Below, piece by piece: positions 54,635 through 64,000 of a DNA stretch of 64,000 nt. Source of the DNA: Pomphorhynchus laevis. Taxonomy: Eukaryota > Acanthocephala > Palaeacanthocephala > Echinorhynchida > Pomphorhynchidae. The notes beneath the pieces were generated by a model. The model did no database searches, was not told the origin of the DNA, and saw only the letters and a program-made list of their open reading frames with translations. Position numbers and translations under genes: made by a program. The stretch's first letter is position 1, and each line of letters starts with the position of its first letter. The stretch is from positions 62,001-126,000 of the forward strand of contig WNNJ02000747.1 in assembly GCA_012934845.2 (NCBI GenBank), in the 5' to 3' direction.

Positions 54635-57204
54635 AATATATGATTGAATCAATCAATTACAACATCAAATCATAATCAATCACAGCAAAGGAAAATTGAT
54701 TCTAGTTTTAAAGGCATGTGATTCATAAATTATTTTCTGTTTGCAGCACAGAAGAAAGTTTATGCAAAACATTTAAAAATTAAATGATAATAGAGAAACT
54801 TTAAAATTAAATTAAATAATAATATTGCTATCTAATATATTATTCTAAATTAATATAAGTTTACTTATATTTTAATATTTTATATATTGTATAAAATATT
54901 ATATAATTATTTATTATTTATCTTTACATTTGATTTATATATCGTATAAAATGCGTAGATAATTATATGATTTGATTTAATTAGATTGAATAATATAGCT
55001 GTTATCTGAAATATTATTCTAAATTACTACAAGTTTACTTCATAATCAACCTAATTTATTGCTATTATTGAATAAATCTTAAATAATTAGCTATTATTCA
55101 TTATCTATCTTTATCTTTATTTATATATAGGATACGTAAACTCAGTTATCTGACGAGATTAATCAATATCGTGTATTAGACGTAATTTATTTATGGATTT
55201 TAATTTATATAATACATAAAAGCACGCGCTTGGATCACCGGTTGTTGTTCGTTTAAAATGAATATATACAGGAACCTCGGTTAGCTGAGGTTCGCTGGCT
55301 ACGCAGTGAGATATGCTCTAAGGTAGGGTGAGACGATATCACGGACCGCATTATGCCGGATCAAAGGCATTGCTCCTCGTTTGCATGATAAGGAATGCAC
55401 AAGATTGATTCGAGTGCCGCAAATGCAATGGCTGATTCCAATATTAGGATCAGTGTGTCCGTACCGTGCATTCAAAGCATCTCAGAATTCGTTAGTAGAA
55501 AGAAAAAAATTTATGCTTGAGCAGAAGAGCATTTAACCACGAAGACGCTCCATTGCGAGCAACATGTGCGATCAGATTGCTGGTTGCGGGTATCGCTTAA
55601 ATCAAAACTTTAGAGAGTTTAGAAACTTTAGAGAGTTTCGTAGATTAATCTATGGTTAATCTAATTTTAGATTAATCATAGATAAAATATAAATTAAATA
55701 AAAATAATAATAAAAAGAAAATTTACAATTTGTAATATAATGACTTAAGTACTTACTTTAGTAATTTGAATAAAAACGAAAGCTTAAATTATCTAAGATA
55801 AAAATTTAGAATGTAAATATTGGATATTAATTAATATAATTTTAATAATTTAAAGAGAAATATATTATAACGAACAATCTTTTTTAAATATCACATTTCC
55901 TTTATGAACAATAAAGAGGTAATTTTATTATACAGCAAACGTGTACATTTCATCTATTGCCATTAACTCGAAACATACGTATTTCGTATTTAAGTAAAAG
56001 TTCTTTTTAAATTGTTTATTTAATGCATGTACTTAAATATCTAAATGAATTTAATTATTATTTTTATTAATTTGAATACCAAATTAGAATTAAATATACT
56101 CGTTGTATATTTTCATATAATTGTATAATTGTATATATCATAGTAAAATTGTATATACTCATTTGGGATCAAATATTGCTGATACCATATATATTAAATA
56201 ATTATACAAATATTCATTTGTCAATTTGTATAAATTAAGAATAATTTATTATAATCTCATAATCATTGCAAAGCTGTAATTAAATTCAGGTAAGAAGAAA
56301 ATAGACCAACAGTCAGCAATTGCATTGCTAATACATTTTACTTGACTTTCAGCCTCACAGAACCCCGAAGAGTTCAAGTGACTCACGAAATTGCGTGATA
56401 AATTGTGTGTGCTTAAGCGTTCACTACACTTCAAAGAGCTAACAAATATTGAGTAGATTCAATTACAGTCGGAATGTGATATTTACGTACTTACACACCT
56501 AATCATTTAATTAAACCTTGAACGTTTACCTTTAAGTGCCTATGCGTTGTCTCTATTGTATCGAAATCGCAAAATATGTTCAATCCCAAGTGCTGCATCC
56601 ACTAAAATAACGCAAAAGCTAAAATGTCTGCTGTCGTATTAAATTGTAAATATAATTTATAATATTTCTCTTTTTGCATGTTAATGTATAATCGATATAA
56701 TAGTATTATAATCTTATAATATAAACACTTTAATAGTTTTATATCTTTAAAATTTTATCTCTTAGCAAATTAGATCATACAACTGAGTCTCCTTCTTTAT
56801 ACGATATATAAATAAGAATTAAGATAAATAATAAATAATTATATAGGAATTTATACAATTAATATTCATATAACGATAAAATTAGTATTTAAATTTAAAA
56901 TAAAAGTCAATTTTTATGAATTGACTAATAAATAACAAAAGACGTGTCAGAATTAGGATTAGAGGTAATTAAGAGGAACTGCTATGCTATCATTTTTCGA
57001 TGCCTATTCATCGACCCAACATAGCAGCTGGGCCAAAAACGTGTTAATGACGTATTTCCTCTGATTCTTAAATTAAATTGTTGTCATGATTTAATTTAGG
57101 AATTAAATACGTAATGTGTAAGTTAAATAATAAACGAGCATGACTGAGAAGTCGACTGTGCTCTATTTTTTTCCACGAGAATTGTCTTCCGATTAAACAT
57201 TAAC
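54635..57204 (-). repeat. Arm B of the 2.57-kb inverted duplication
   Basis: Reverse complement of 7018-9590 with few differences, such as one base changing a reading at about 55535. It starts exactly at the end of the 1.05-kb insert of arm A and does not include the PLE piece beyond it. It includes copies of the HX element (56775-57064), the PLE fragment (55690-55870) and the 61-codon reading (56249-56434). Confidence 0.9.
56775..57064 (+). mobile_element. HX repeat copy in arm B
   Basis: Starts at the ACTGAGTCTCC tip and ends AGAGGTAATTAAGAGGAACT, CTGCTATG/CATAGCAG, AAAACGTGTTAATGACGTAT then TTCCTCTGATTC. It matches the copy at 7149-7462 because of the duplication. Confidence 0.65.
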
Positions 57205-57942
57205 AAATTTCCTCAAATTTAGAATTATTTAAAAATATCTTTCTTTATAATAAAAATTACAATTTTCCTTTTATTTTGAACAAATATTTGAAAAATATAA
57301 ATATTAATATTTTTACTAAATTTTGGTCATTAAATTTCCAATAAAGACACAAGAAACTTTTAGTGCTTAAAGGCCTACTGGTCATTTTACATTAAAATTA
57401 AAAGAATTAAAAGAATTGAAACACTTATTTTCTTATTTGCCAAAAAACTACTTTAAATGTTAATGGTTACAGTTTACATGGTTGTTCATTTATTAAAATC
57501 ACGTTGTCGTTGCAGATTCATTATTCATTTATTGTTATCTTTGTGAGTTGCTGCTTAGCAATGCTGCATTCCTCTTCTCACCCATTAAGCTGCTTTATTT
57601 CATATCGCACTAGTCGTTTTTTATTACCTGGTTTAGAATTTACCCTATTATCTGGTTTAAATGATCGCACTTAAGATATTTTATCAAATTCATCGTTTTG
57701 ACACTGTTGAGTACGCTCGTTTGGGATCTGTACTGATGCTCTCAGACAAAATTTGTGTCATATCATACCATATATGCGTTACAGAGAGTACCGTATTCTT
57801 AATAATTGAGATTAAAAAATGTGGCACTATAGTAAACGAACCATCGCTAACGAGTCACTCTAAATGAAACCCTCCTTCGAGCTCAGGCTATCTAAGCCAA
57901 AACTAACTGCGAATCTGTAGCATACATATTTTTTAAGATAAC
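57205..57942. other. AT-rich region with an unassigned 68-codon reading
   Basis: A plus-strand reading at 57661-57867 (HRFDTVEYARLGSVLMLSDK) has coding-like residues but no family and no clear splice sites. It may belong with the exon that follows at 57943 or be accidental. No promoter element is certain. Confidence 0.35.
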
Positions 57943-58065
57943 ATGGCAGAGAAGGCCAATTTTTCTAGATTTTTGAAGTTTCAGAGATTTGTTCATGCAA
58001 TTAATAGATCATTGGCATTAACAACAAGCAGGCTGTCAATTTATGATATTGGCTTGAATCAGCAG
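57943..58065 (+). CDS. Possible first coding exon of a host gene (partial)
   Basis: Exactly 41 codons run from a good start (AACATGG) to a donor-like AATCAGCAG/GTACAA at 58065/58066: MAEKANFSRFLKFQRFVHAI followed by NRSLALTTSRLSIYDIGLNQQ. The sequence is basic, with no simple-sequence bias, unlike its AT-rich flanks. No domain is recognised. Downstream exons were not found; the next 600 bp are AT-rich and contain an HX-like tip. Confidence 0.35.
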
Positions 58066-58069
58066 GTAC

Positions 58070-58654
58070 AATTGCACTTTGAAATTCATAATTTTAAATT
58101 ATTATTGCATTTATATTATATCTCGATTTATTTTTATTTTAGGTAAATTAATAATTTTTAAAAAGATCAAGGAATAATAATAAAATTACAGATTTGTTTG
58201 TTAAAGTTTAATTTACTTGAAAATTTATGCGGAAGTGAGTCAGCGGCAATCATAATTCACCGGTAACATTTTGCTTCATATTTAAGTAAAAATAGTATCC
58301 AAAAAATTTATTTAAATTAATAAAATTTATTTAAATGAATTTTAATTTGATATAATAAAATAAAATCTGATATAAAAATTATTAATTATTATTTAATTAT
58401 TTTATTTGTATGTATCATTAGTTTTTATTTATAAAAATTTAATATACGTAGACTCAGTTACCCGATCTATGAAAAACATGATTACCCTAGTATTTCATTT
58501 TTTGCGCGGTTGATTTATACTTTCATCTTTGTTATCATAAGCATTTTATTTCTCAAGCTTTGTTGAATCATTAAAATGAATTTTTATTGGCTAAGATGAT
58601 GTTAGCAGAAAAATAAGTATTTTTAACAAAAATAAATTTACAAAAATCAGAAAT
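58070..58654. other. AT-rich stretch with HX-like 5' tip
   Basis: ATACGTAGACTCAGTTACCC at 58447 is the HX 5' end on the minus strand, with an AT-rich body upstream. No terminal module follows. Nothing else was seen. Confidence 0.5.
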
Positions 58655-60380
58655 ACAGATATAATTTAAAGTACTTTTGGTCTTTCTCGCGATGATGTAT
58701 CGTGTTGATTATATTCCTCAACTGCAATAAAAGACTTATCATTTATTATTGAAACGATTACATCTGGTTTTACGTGATATTCAATTCCATATTCGACAAA
58801 GAAGTGTTACAGTAATCAAATGATTTCTTCCTTCGCTTCATCTTCAGCAGAGCCGGTCATTACTTTATCGATTGCACCGGATAAAATTCCTTTCATTTAT
58901 GCATTTATTATGAAATTAGTACGATAATTCGAACTGATTAGGGTGCATGATCTTCGCCATTTCCTTTCGAAAATGCATTACATTGAACTGTTGTTCAATG
59001 TAATGTTCATTGAACATTACAATAATGTAATATTCATCTCGTTGTTCCTAAAATCCATGCTTCCATTGAGATCGCCCGGGTGACATAAATAATTGGAAAA
59101 TTGTACGTTTTCGGTAGATGCAAAGTAAGCTTAGCTCATAATGAATTTCCAAAGATTCAACGAGATATGTTTGTATTGCGGATCCACGATGCATTCAATA
59201 GAAATTACCCTAGTACATGTCGTCAGTGGATATGCTCTTCATAAGTTCATTGGTGTATTTTCTCTCATTAGTACGACTAATATTCGCAGAATTAATTCTT
59301 CAGATACCCTTGAATAAGGATCGTTACGACAATACGCAAAGTAGTCCGCTATTCTGTAGATAAACGTGGTCCCCCAACCTTCTATCCCCGTAGGTTTATA
59401 CAAATGCAAGAGAAATATAACATTTTCCTACGTGGTATGTTGGTATTTTCGTTATTTACCTCGAATTACATACACTTCAGCGGCGTAAGTAAATAAATCA
59501 AGCCTTGATTTATTTAGGTAACTATTATGGATTTTAAACTGCAAAATCAACTGCCTTGGGTAAATCACTGTGTAGACGAATATTTGCTGGTCGCTTTTAA
59601 ATATGGGATAAGATTCAATAATTCACACTCAACATGCAATTATTATGATTGGGTTGAATGGACAACTGTCTCTTATTCAAAAAGATAAAAGAACCTTCCA
59701 AACTGACAAGTAAGGCCATGGAATTCGTGAACGCAAGCATCTTTAAAACATTGTCTAATTTGTATGGTTGTTTTGATATTTGAATTACCATCCACATATT
59801 TATCAGGAGACAAAATTCTGCAACTGATTTTTATGGGGATAGTAATTCTACAATGTGTTTGTGTGATCACAGCCAACAGTTAGTTGGCTGTGCTCAGTTG
59901 GCTGTGCTCACTTACGTTTCGATTATTTGTTGCGAGCGCAACAAATAATTAATTATCATACTTAATCTAAATTGAGATAGGAATGCTGAGCCAACATTAT
60001 TAGTCATAGCGAATTCGTCCTGGTATTTGTGGGTTAACATCTCAAAAGTTTGTAAATATTCGAAAAATAAAGACGTATCTATACCCAAAGTGCTTTCAGC
60101 ATTAGCGATGCTGGCTAGATAAGTATTAGGAGCATTGACCAGACAACTTCATATACAAAGTCCGGCCATCCGCAAAGGAAGATTTGTTTGAATTTGTCAG
60201 CAGAACTCTAGTCGAACCCCAATTACTTCGTTAGACATCGATGACGGCTTTATCAAAATGCTTTACAGCAGAATTGATATAAGAACGATCGACTTTCGCA
60301 CAAAATGGTTAATACACAAGGGTTGAAGAGCATTATCGTAAAAGTAGACAATCTGTTGACTGAAAATCTTTGAAAGTTGA
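58655..60380 (-). pseudogene. Long decayed coding region, unknown family
   Basis: Minus-strand readings of normal amino-acid composition continue for about 1.7 kb with many stops. Examples in order are CINHFVRKSIVLISILL, LPLRMAGL with NTYLASIANAESTLGI, YKPTGIEGWGTTFIYRIADY with FAYCRNDPYSRVSEELILRI, and MKGILSGAIDKVMTGSAEDE with YGIEYHVKPDVIVSIINDKS. LP-x-R-x-GGL...AYLAS-like text is seen downstream of RT in some retroelement proteins, so a retroelement or a processed pseudogene are both possible. No domain could be named. Confidence 0.4.
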
Positions 60381-60479
60381 GTTAAATCTTTTATTAATCC
60401 CGGCACAATCCAAATTCAAGATCAAAAGCAGTAAAATTTGAGCTTTAGATTAATGTTATAAGTAGGAATGAAATTCATG

Positions 60480-61425
60480 GTTTCGTTAAACGTTATGGAT
60501 TCAGGGGAATGCGACTGTACAAATTAAATAGCTTCGTGTTGGCCTATTATCTGTTTTTTATCAATTGAGTTGCATGTTAAGACTATCTAAATAAGATTAG
60601 AAATAAGACTAGAAATACGACTATAGATATAATACTATAGATATACGAATGTATAAATACGATATAAGCTCATTGTAAGTTTAAGACAGCTAAGCTGCCT
60701 GAAATTTTTTTTTTCAATCTTAGTAGTTAATTAGAAGTTAAATAAATGAATCAAAATAATTTATTTTAGTGCTTTTGTTTTTATTTAATGAATTCACACT
60801 CTAAAAATGGTCATACTGACATAGAAATTTTATAATTTTAAAACTAGATAAAGCTATCTATTATAGATATAATTTATTATATTTATTAATTAATATAAAT
60901 TATAAATTATAAATTGTATTACAATCATTAATATTCGTGATTCGTTGTCTGTAGCCGTTATGCGATACGGCAACAGACATTGCTACTGCTATTCTAGCAG
61001 AAGCTAGCGAAGTGAAAAATTTTATTTAGTCGATCCTGCTATGAGCTTAAAAGTTAAAATTTCAAAATCTAAAGTTCAGTATTTAAATCTTAAAAATTTT
61101 CAGCTTGTCGATGTTGTTTATCTCAGAGTAGAACCAGCTTGGCCAACGAATCGTTCAGCCTAGTCATGGCAAAGACTTTGAGGTTTTAGAGTCGCAAAAA
61201 TAAGATACTATGTTGTAATTTGTTGGTCAGAAACGATAAGATTTATCAATCACTATATGTGCCTGCACTTATATCGATATTATAAGTATTAAATGTCAAC
61301 CGAATTGTACCGAATCGTCAGCTTCAGTCCAATTCGACAGAAATACCATCTCACAAAACTATCATTTAGCAGAAAACAATTTTTTAACCTTTATATGCAG
61401 TGTGGCAGCAACAAAAGAATTGACT
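60480..61425. other. AT-rich stretch, small fold-back remnant
   Basis: CTGCTATTCTAGCAGAAGCT then AGCGAAGTGAAAAATTTT and GTCGATCC (about 60990-61030) resemble one arm of the fold-back family at 14.4 and 31.9 kb. The rest is AT-rich or unassigned, including an 84-codon plus reading at 61293-61547 that crosses the ribozyme and is probably accidental. Confidence 0.45.
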
Positions 61426-61437
61426 CAACGATAATTG

Positions 61438-61515
61438 GGACCGTTTCGTCATTTTTTGACTCATCAGTGCGGGTACTTCCCACTGCTGGATGCGGAGGAG
61501 GACCGGCAGACGGCA
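61438..61515 (-). ncRNA. Hammerhead ribozyme, type III, all core bases intact
   Basis: Minus strand: stem III GCCG, triplet GTC (complement of 61509-61511), stem I TGCCGG pairing with CCCGCA (five of six pairs) around a loop of about 30 nt, CTGATGA (complement of 61461-61467), stem II GTC/GAC with an AAAAAAT loop, GAAA (complement of 61444-61447) and CGG closing stem III. The ends lie in stem III, so it is type III, unlike the retrozyme hammerheads at 41-51 kb. It belongs with the fold-back family at 15.8-16.2 kb. Confidence 0.85.
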
Positions 61516-61614
61516 TGATTATGTCAAAATATAGATACATGCTCTAGCAATCTAGGTAAAATAAAGTTCACAAAGAATGATCATAAGCTAATAGCACTGG
61601 CTAATGCCAGCGCA

Positions 61615-61689
<75 letters not shown>
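61615..61689. repeat. (TA)n microsatellite
   Basis: About 37 TA dinucleotides without interruption. Confidence 0.98.
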
Positions 61690-61692
<3 letters not shown>

Positions 61693-61699
61693 CCTGGAC

Positions 61700-62060
61700 C
61701 GTTGTCTACTCAGCACATCCGTGCACTACTATTATACCTGCCGTATCCATTTAGGATCCAACGAATGCAGCGACAATTCAGCAACAACCTCTGCCTAGTG
61801 TTTAAGGATGGTCCGCACAGCAATTCGATCTGGTTAAGAGCGTAATCCTCAGACAATTAAGCAAAGTGTCGGAAACGCCTTTATTCACAATGTCACACAG
61901 ACAACCGAAACGACCAGTGTGTACCTCATTCTACTGATGAGTGTTGCCGGGTACTCATCATTTCGATGCTGAAGTGGTCGTCTAGAAGTGACATGGTGAT
62001 TGAAAGTCGTGAATCTAAGTCCAGTCTATCAAGCATATATATATCTGCCATCTTGTGAGT
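61700..62060. other. Mixed-composition segment related to the type III family
   Basis: Contains CTACTGATGAGTGTTGCCGG then GTACTCATCATTTCG (about 61943-61978), an 8-bp hairpin TGATGAGT/ACTCATCA, and ACCGAAACGACCAGTG at about 61906. No complete ribozyme can be drawn. It may be a scrambled relative. Confidence 0.35.
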
Positions 62061-62124
62061 ATGAATTTTTACTGATAAATGAGAGAATTACGTGGGAAAT
62101 AATTTATGGGCAGTGTGGAGCAGT

Positions 62125-62265
62125 AATAAATTGACTCAACGATAACTAATGGTATCGTTGAGTCATTGTTTTGACTCATCAGTATGTTTTGACATACTAA
62201 TTTCGTCTGCCGGTCCTCCTCTGCATCCAGCAGTGAGAGGTACCCGACACTAATAAATTCATGTT
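62125..62265. repeat. Rearranged copies of the type III hammerhead unit
   Basis: GTCTGCCGG...GTACCCGAC followed by ACTAATAA (plus strand, 62205-62257) is a unit whose CUGAUGA box has decayed to CTAATAA. Head-to-head with it, on the minus strand, stands a bare CTGATGAGTC (complement of 62173-62182) lacking GAAA. TTGACTCAACGATAA flanks it, as at 61430. Confidence 0.6.
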
Positions 62266-62320
62266 TATATGAACTTTTACTGAAATTCATGTTAACTTTT
62301 ATTTTATTAATACCTCTGAT

Positions 62321-62337
62321 TTTGGCGCGGTTTCAAA
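62321..62337 (+). promoter_or_regulatory. E2F-like site with CHR-like element
   Basis: TTTGGCGC (62321-62328) is an exact match to the E2F consensus TTTSSCGC. TTTCAAA (62331-62337) contains the CHR hexamer TTTGAA on the other strand. The pair lies 53-69 bp upstream of the ATG of the 171-codon ORF. Such pairs drive cell-cycle-regulated transcription in animals. Here the assignment is by sequence only. Confidence 0.4.
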
Positions 62338-62389
62338 AAATCCTCTACTGGTCGTATACCGACTTTAGAATCGGAACAGAAGTGACGCA

Positions 62390-62905
62390 ATGTCTGCAAA
62401 CTTTAGTGTGCATCTTGATCAATCACAATCCGTTCAATACAACCTTAATGAAATTCAGAAGCTTCGTGAGCTAATTCCAAAACGCGTCCCGAAATTACTG
62501 ATTGCTTTGGTGCGTTTATACATGCAAAGCCGAAGAGCGGAACATTACTCGGAGGAATCTGATCAAAAATATATACTTGATCATTGGAAGGAAGAGAACA
62601 AAGTGCTGAAAGCAATCAAGTTAGCAACTATCGAGAAACATCATTCGCTGCAGAAAGTAGAAAATACTGTTCGGAAGATTTTGAAATTAAGTGCCTTCAT
62701 TGATCAAAAAATAGAGAAGCATAACGTTATTAATCGAAAGGATGACACAAAATCGAGTGATAATATAGGATTTAAGAGATCTCGAAAAGACAGTAGAAGA
62801 CAATCAACACCATCCAGTAATTACAGTCGTACTGATGTTAAAGATAGATCAGTATCGAGATTTGCTTCACTGCAACGAAATGCTAAAAGAACAACTGATA
62901 AGTGA
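62390..62905 (+). CDS. Intact 171-codon ORF, unknown, possibly cell-cycle regulated
   Basis: The longest open reading outside recognised elements, from ATG 62390 to TGA 62905. The first 65 residues contain Leu-rich helices (IQKLRELIPKRVPKLLIALV). Residues about 65-115 are charged and likely coiled-coil (KVLKAIKLATIEKHHSLQKV). The last 55 are basic and Ser/Arg-rich (FKRSRKDSRRQSTPSSNYSR), probably disordered. No signal peptide or membrane segment. No family is recognised. Low-complexity codons are rare and no retroelement domain is present, which favours a host gene. An E2F-like site lies just upstream. Confidence 0.55.
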   Translation: MSANFSVHLDQSQSVQYNLNEIQKLRELIPKRVPKLLIALVRLYMQSRRAEHYSEESDQKYILDHWKEENKVLKAIKLATIEKHHSLQKVENTVRKILKLSAFIDQKIEKHNVINRKDDTKSSDNIGFKRSRKDSRRQSTPSSNYSRTDVKDRSVSRFASLQRNAKRTTDK

Positions 62906-62909
62906 AAAC

Positions 62910-63555
62910 TATGCATGCTCAAAATAGATGTGTTTAAAACAATAATATAATGAATGTTTTCAAATGTTAAAAATAATTATGATTAAAAGAATCGGGAATA
63001 CTAAACAGCATAAACCGACTCTATGATGTTTCGACTTTTAAGTCTTACCAGTGGTGGGCTGCTGCACAACTTGATTAATGTGCAGCATCCTTTAGACAGC
63101 TCAACAAGCCCTTCTAGTACATATCCACGTACTAGGAACTAACACGAGTGAGAGTATTCATCACGAATAATTAACTCACCAGAACTTAACAAGTAGGATT
63201 TAAAAGCACTTTCATCGAGCGCATACACCAAGCTCCTTCATTGCTAGTGATAATTAAACAAATGACCTACTTTTCCCGCCAATTTCTATTCTGATTTAAA
63301 GGCGAAAGCTCGTCTATTCTTGATTTGTTATTATTCACCACAGAGACAGGTGGGTGATCTTTGGAACACCGGTAGGTTCAAGTGATCACGGGCTTTTGTG
63401 CTTTGGTATAAAATTTTCGGGTGATACCCAAATGGAGAATGTGGAACCTAGGTTAGTAAGACGAGTCTTGTAGTAGTCGGACCAAGTATCACATTCTTAG
63501 CTTCTACGGCCTATATGTGGAAAATAGTTGTAAAGCAATAATAGACAAACTAATA
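62910..63555. other. Non-repetitive flank, nothing assigned
   Basis: Base composition is closer to normal than elsewhere. CTGCTGCACAACTTGATTAA then TGTGCAGCATCC (about 63059-63090) has the inverted pair GCTGCACA/TGTGCAGC. No ORF, tRNA or exon was recognised. It may be 3' UTR of a flanking LINE. Confidence 0.4.
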
Positions 63556-63559
63556 TAAT

Positions 63560-64000
63560 GAACTCTTCCAGTTTGTTCTAAAGGATCTACTTCTACAAGA
63601 GAAAGCAAATCCACCGGATTAAGGACACTCCTAAAATGCTATTTCCAACAACCAAGATTTTTTTCAATGTCAGTTAGCATAGACCCTCTCTTGTCATAGA
63701 CAGCTTAAGGAATTTTCTGCTTTCCGATACAAAGGATCTTGATCGTGCTCCATAAGCAAACATATAATCAAGTTCTAAGTGCTCTGCAAACTTATCCCAA
63801 GCTTCCTTATTCGCTTAGGTAACGGCTCGAGCTAAAGCTATCATTGCCTTCAGGTACTTGTCTACAGCTTCCACTGATTTATCAGACAAAGTTGCCTTAT
63901 AAGCCAGATTCTTCTGTTGGACGAAATCTCTAACTGTTCGTGGTGATCAGTTAACAGATCACACCCTCTGTTCACACGAGTGTCCAGAACATTACGTGGC
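63560..64000 (-). pseudogene. LINE-like linker fragment, runs off the window
   Basis: A minus-strand frame from the window edge reads FVQQKNLAYKATLSDKSVEA then VDKYLKAMIALARAVT, a stop near 63818, and ANKEAWDKFAEHLELD with GARSRSFVSESRKFLKLSMT. The basic helix with KEAWDKF about where a nuclease-RT linker would be resembles RTE-like LINE linkers. The RT itself would lie beyond 63560 but is not seen. The call is tentative. Confidence 0.4.

Noticed and set aside
61940-61980. Additional hammerhead around CTACTGATGAGTGTT
   Set aside because: The CTGATGA box is itself part of an 8-bp hairpin and no GAAA box or cleavage triplet follows in order.

Overview
The window is AT-rich eukaryotic DNA, most probably from an invertebrate animal. 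It carries spliced-looking exons, tRNA-derived SINEs, several non-LTR retrotransposons (LINEs), two kinds of Penelope-like element (PLE), a long satellite array and hammerhead ribozyme sequences. No operon, bacterial promoter or rRNA is visible. I cannot name the species. Most of the window is transposon wreckage; host coding sequence is limited to a few short candidates.

Layout. 0.2-6.4 kb: a decayed two-ORF LINE on the minus strand, then LINE fragments on the plus strand, one split by a tRNA-derived SINE with an 11-bp target duplication. 7.0-9.6 kb: one arm of a 2.57-kb inverted duplication whose partner lies at 54.6-57.2 kb. 9.7-12.25 kb: a 5'-truncated L2/CR1-like LINE inserted in a PLE fragment and itself interrupted. 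13.0-16.3 kb: a possible host exon, local repeats, and a fold-back whose two arms each carry a type III hammerhead. 17.6-20.6 kb: a 16-bp satellite array. 21.0-36.9 kb: a PLE cluster with two clades. One has the usual order, reverse transcriptase (RT) then GIY-YIG nuclease. The other has the nuclease in front of the RT, as in Naiad elements. 41.2-43.4 kb: two small ribozyme-bearing tandem elements that look like metazoan retrozymes, next to a SINE carrying a hammerhead-like core. 43.6-46.8 kb: a nearly full-length but broken RTE-like LINE. 47.5-47.9 kb: a small gene candidate with a CCAAT/GC-box promoter and a BH3-like motif. 49.8-51.2 kb: an L2-like RT fragment and a third retrozyme copy. 54.0 kb: an exon with good splice sites that resembles the MIF4G domain of eIF4G/DAP5. 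57.9 kb: a possible first coding exon. 61.4 kb: the best type III hammerhead. 62.39 kb: an intact 171-codon ORF behind an E2F-like site. 63.6-64.0 kb: another LINE fragment.

A non-autonomous repeat, here called HX, recurs at least a dozen times. It begins near ATCAGMTAACTGAGTCTACGTAT and ends in a hairpin followed by CCTCTGAT.

How it works together: the RT-bearing LINEs and PLEs could have mobilised the SINEs, HX and retrozymes. The hammerheads are the expected devices for cutting tandem transcripts into monomers. Penelope-like copies are treated as fossils: all appear broken or fragmentary.
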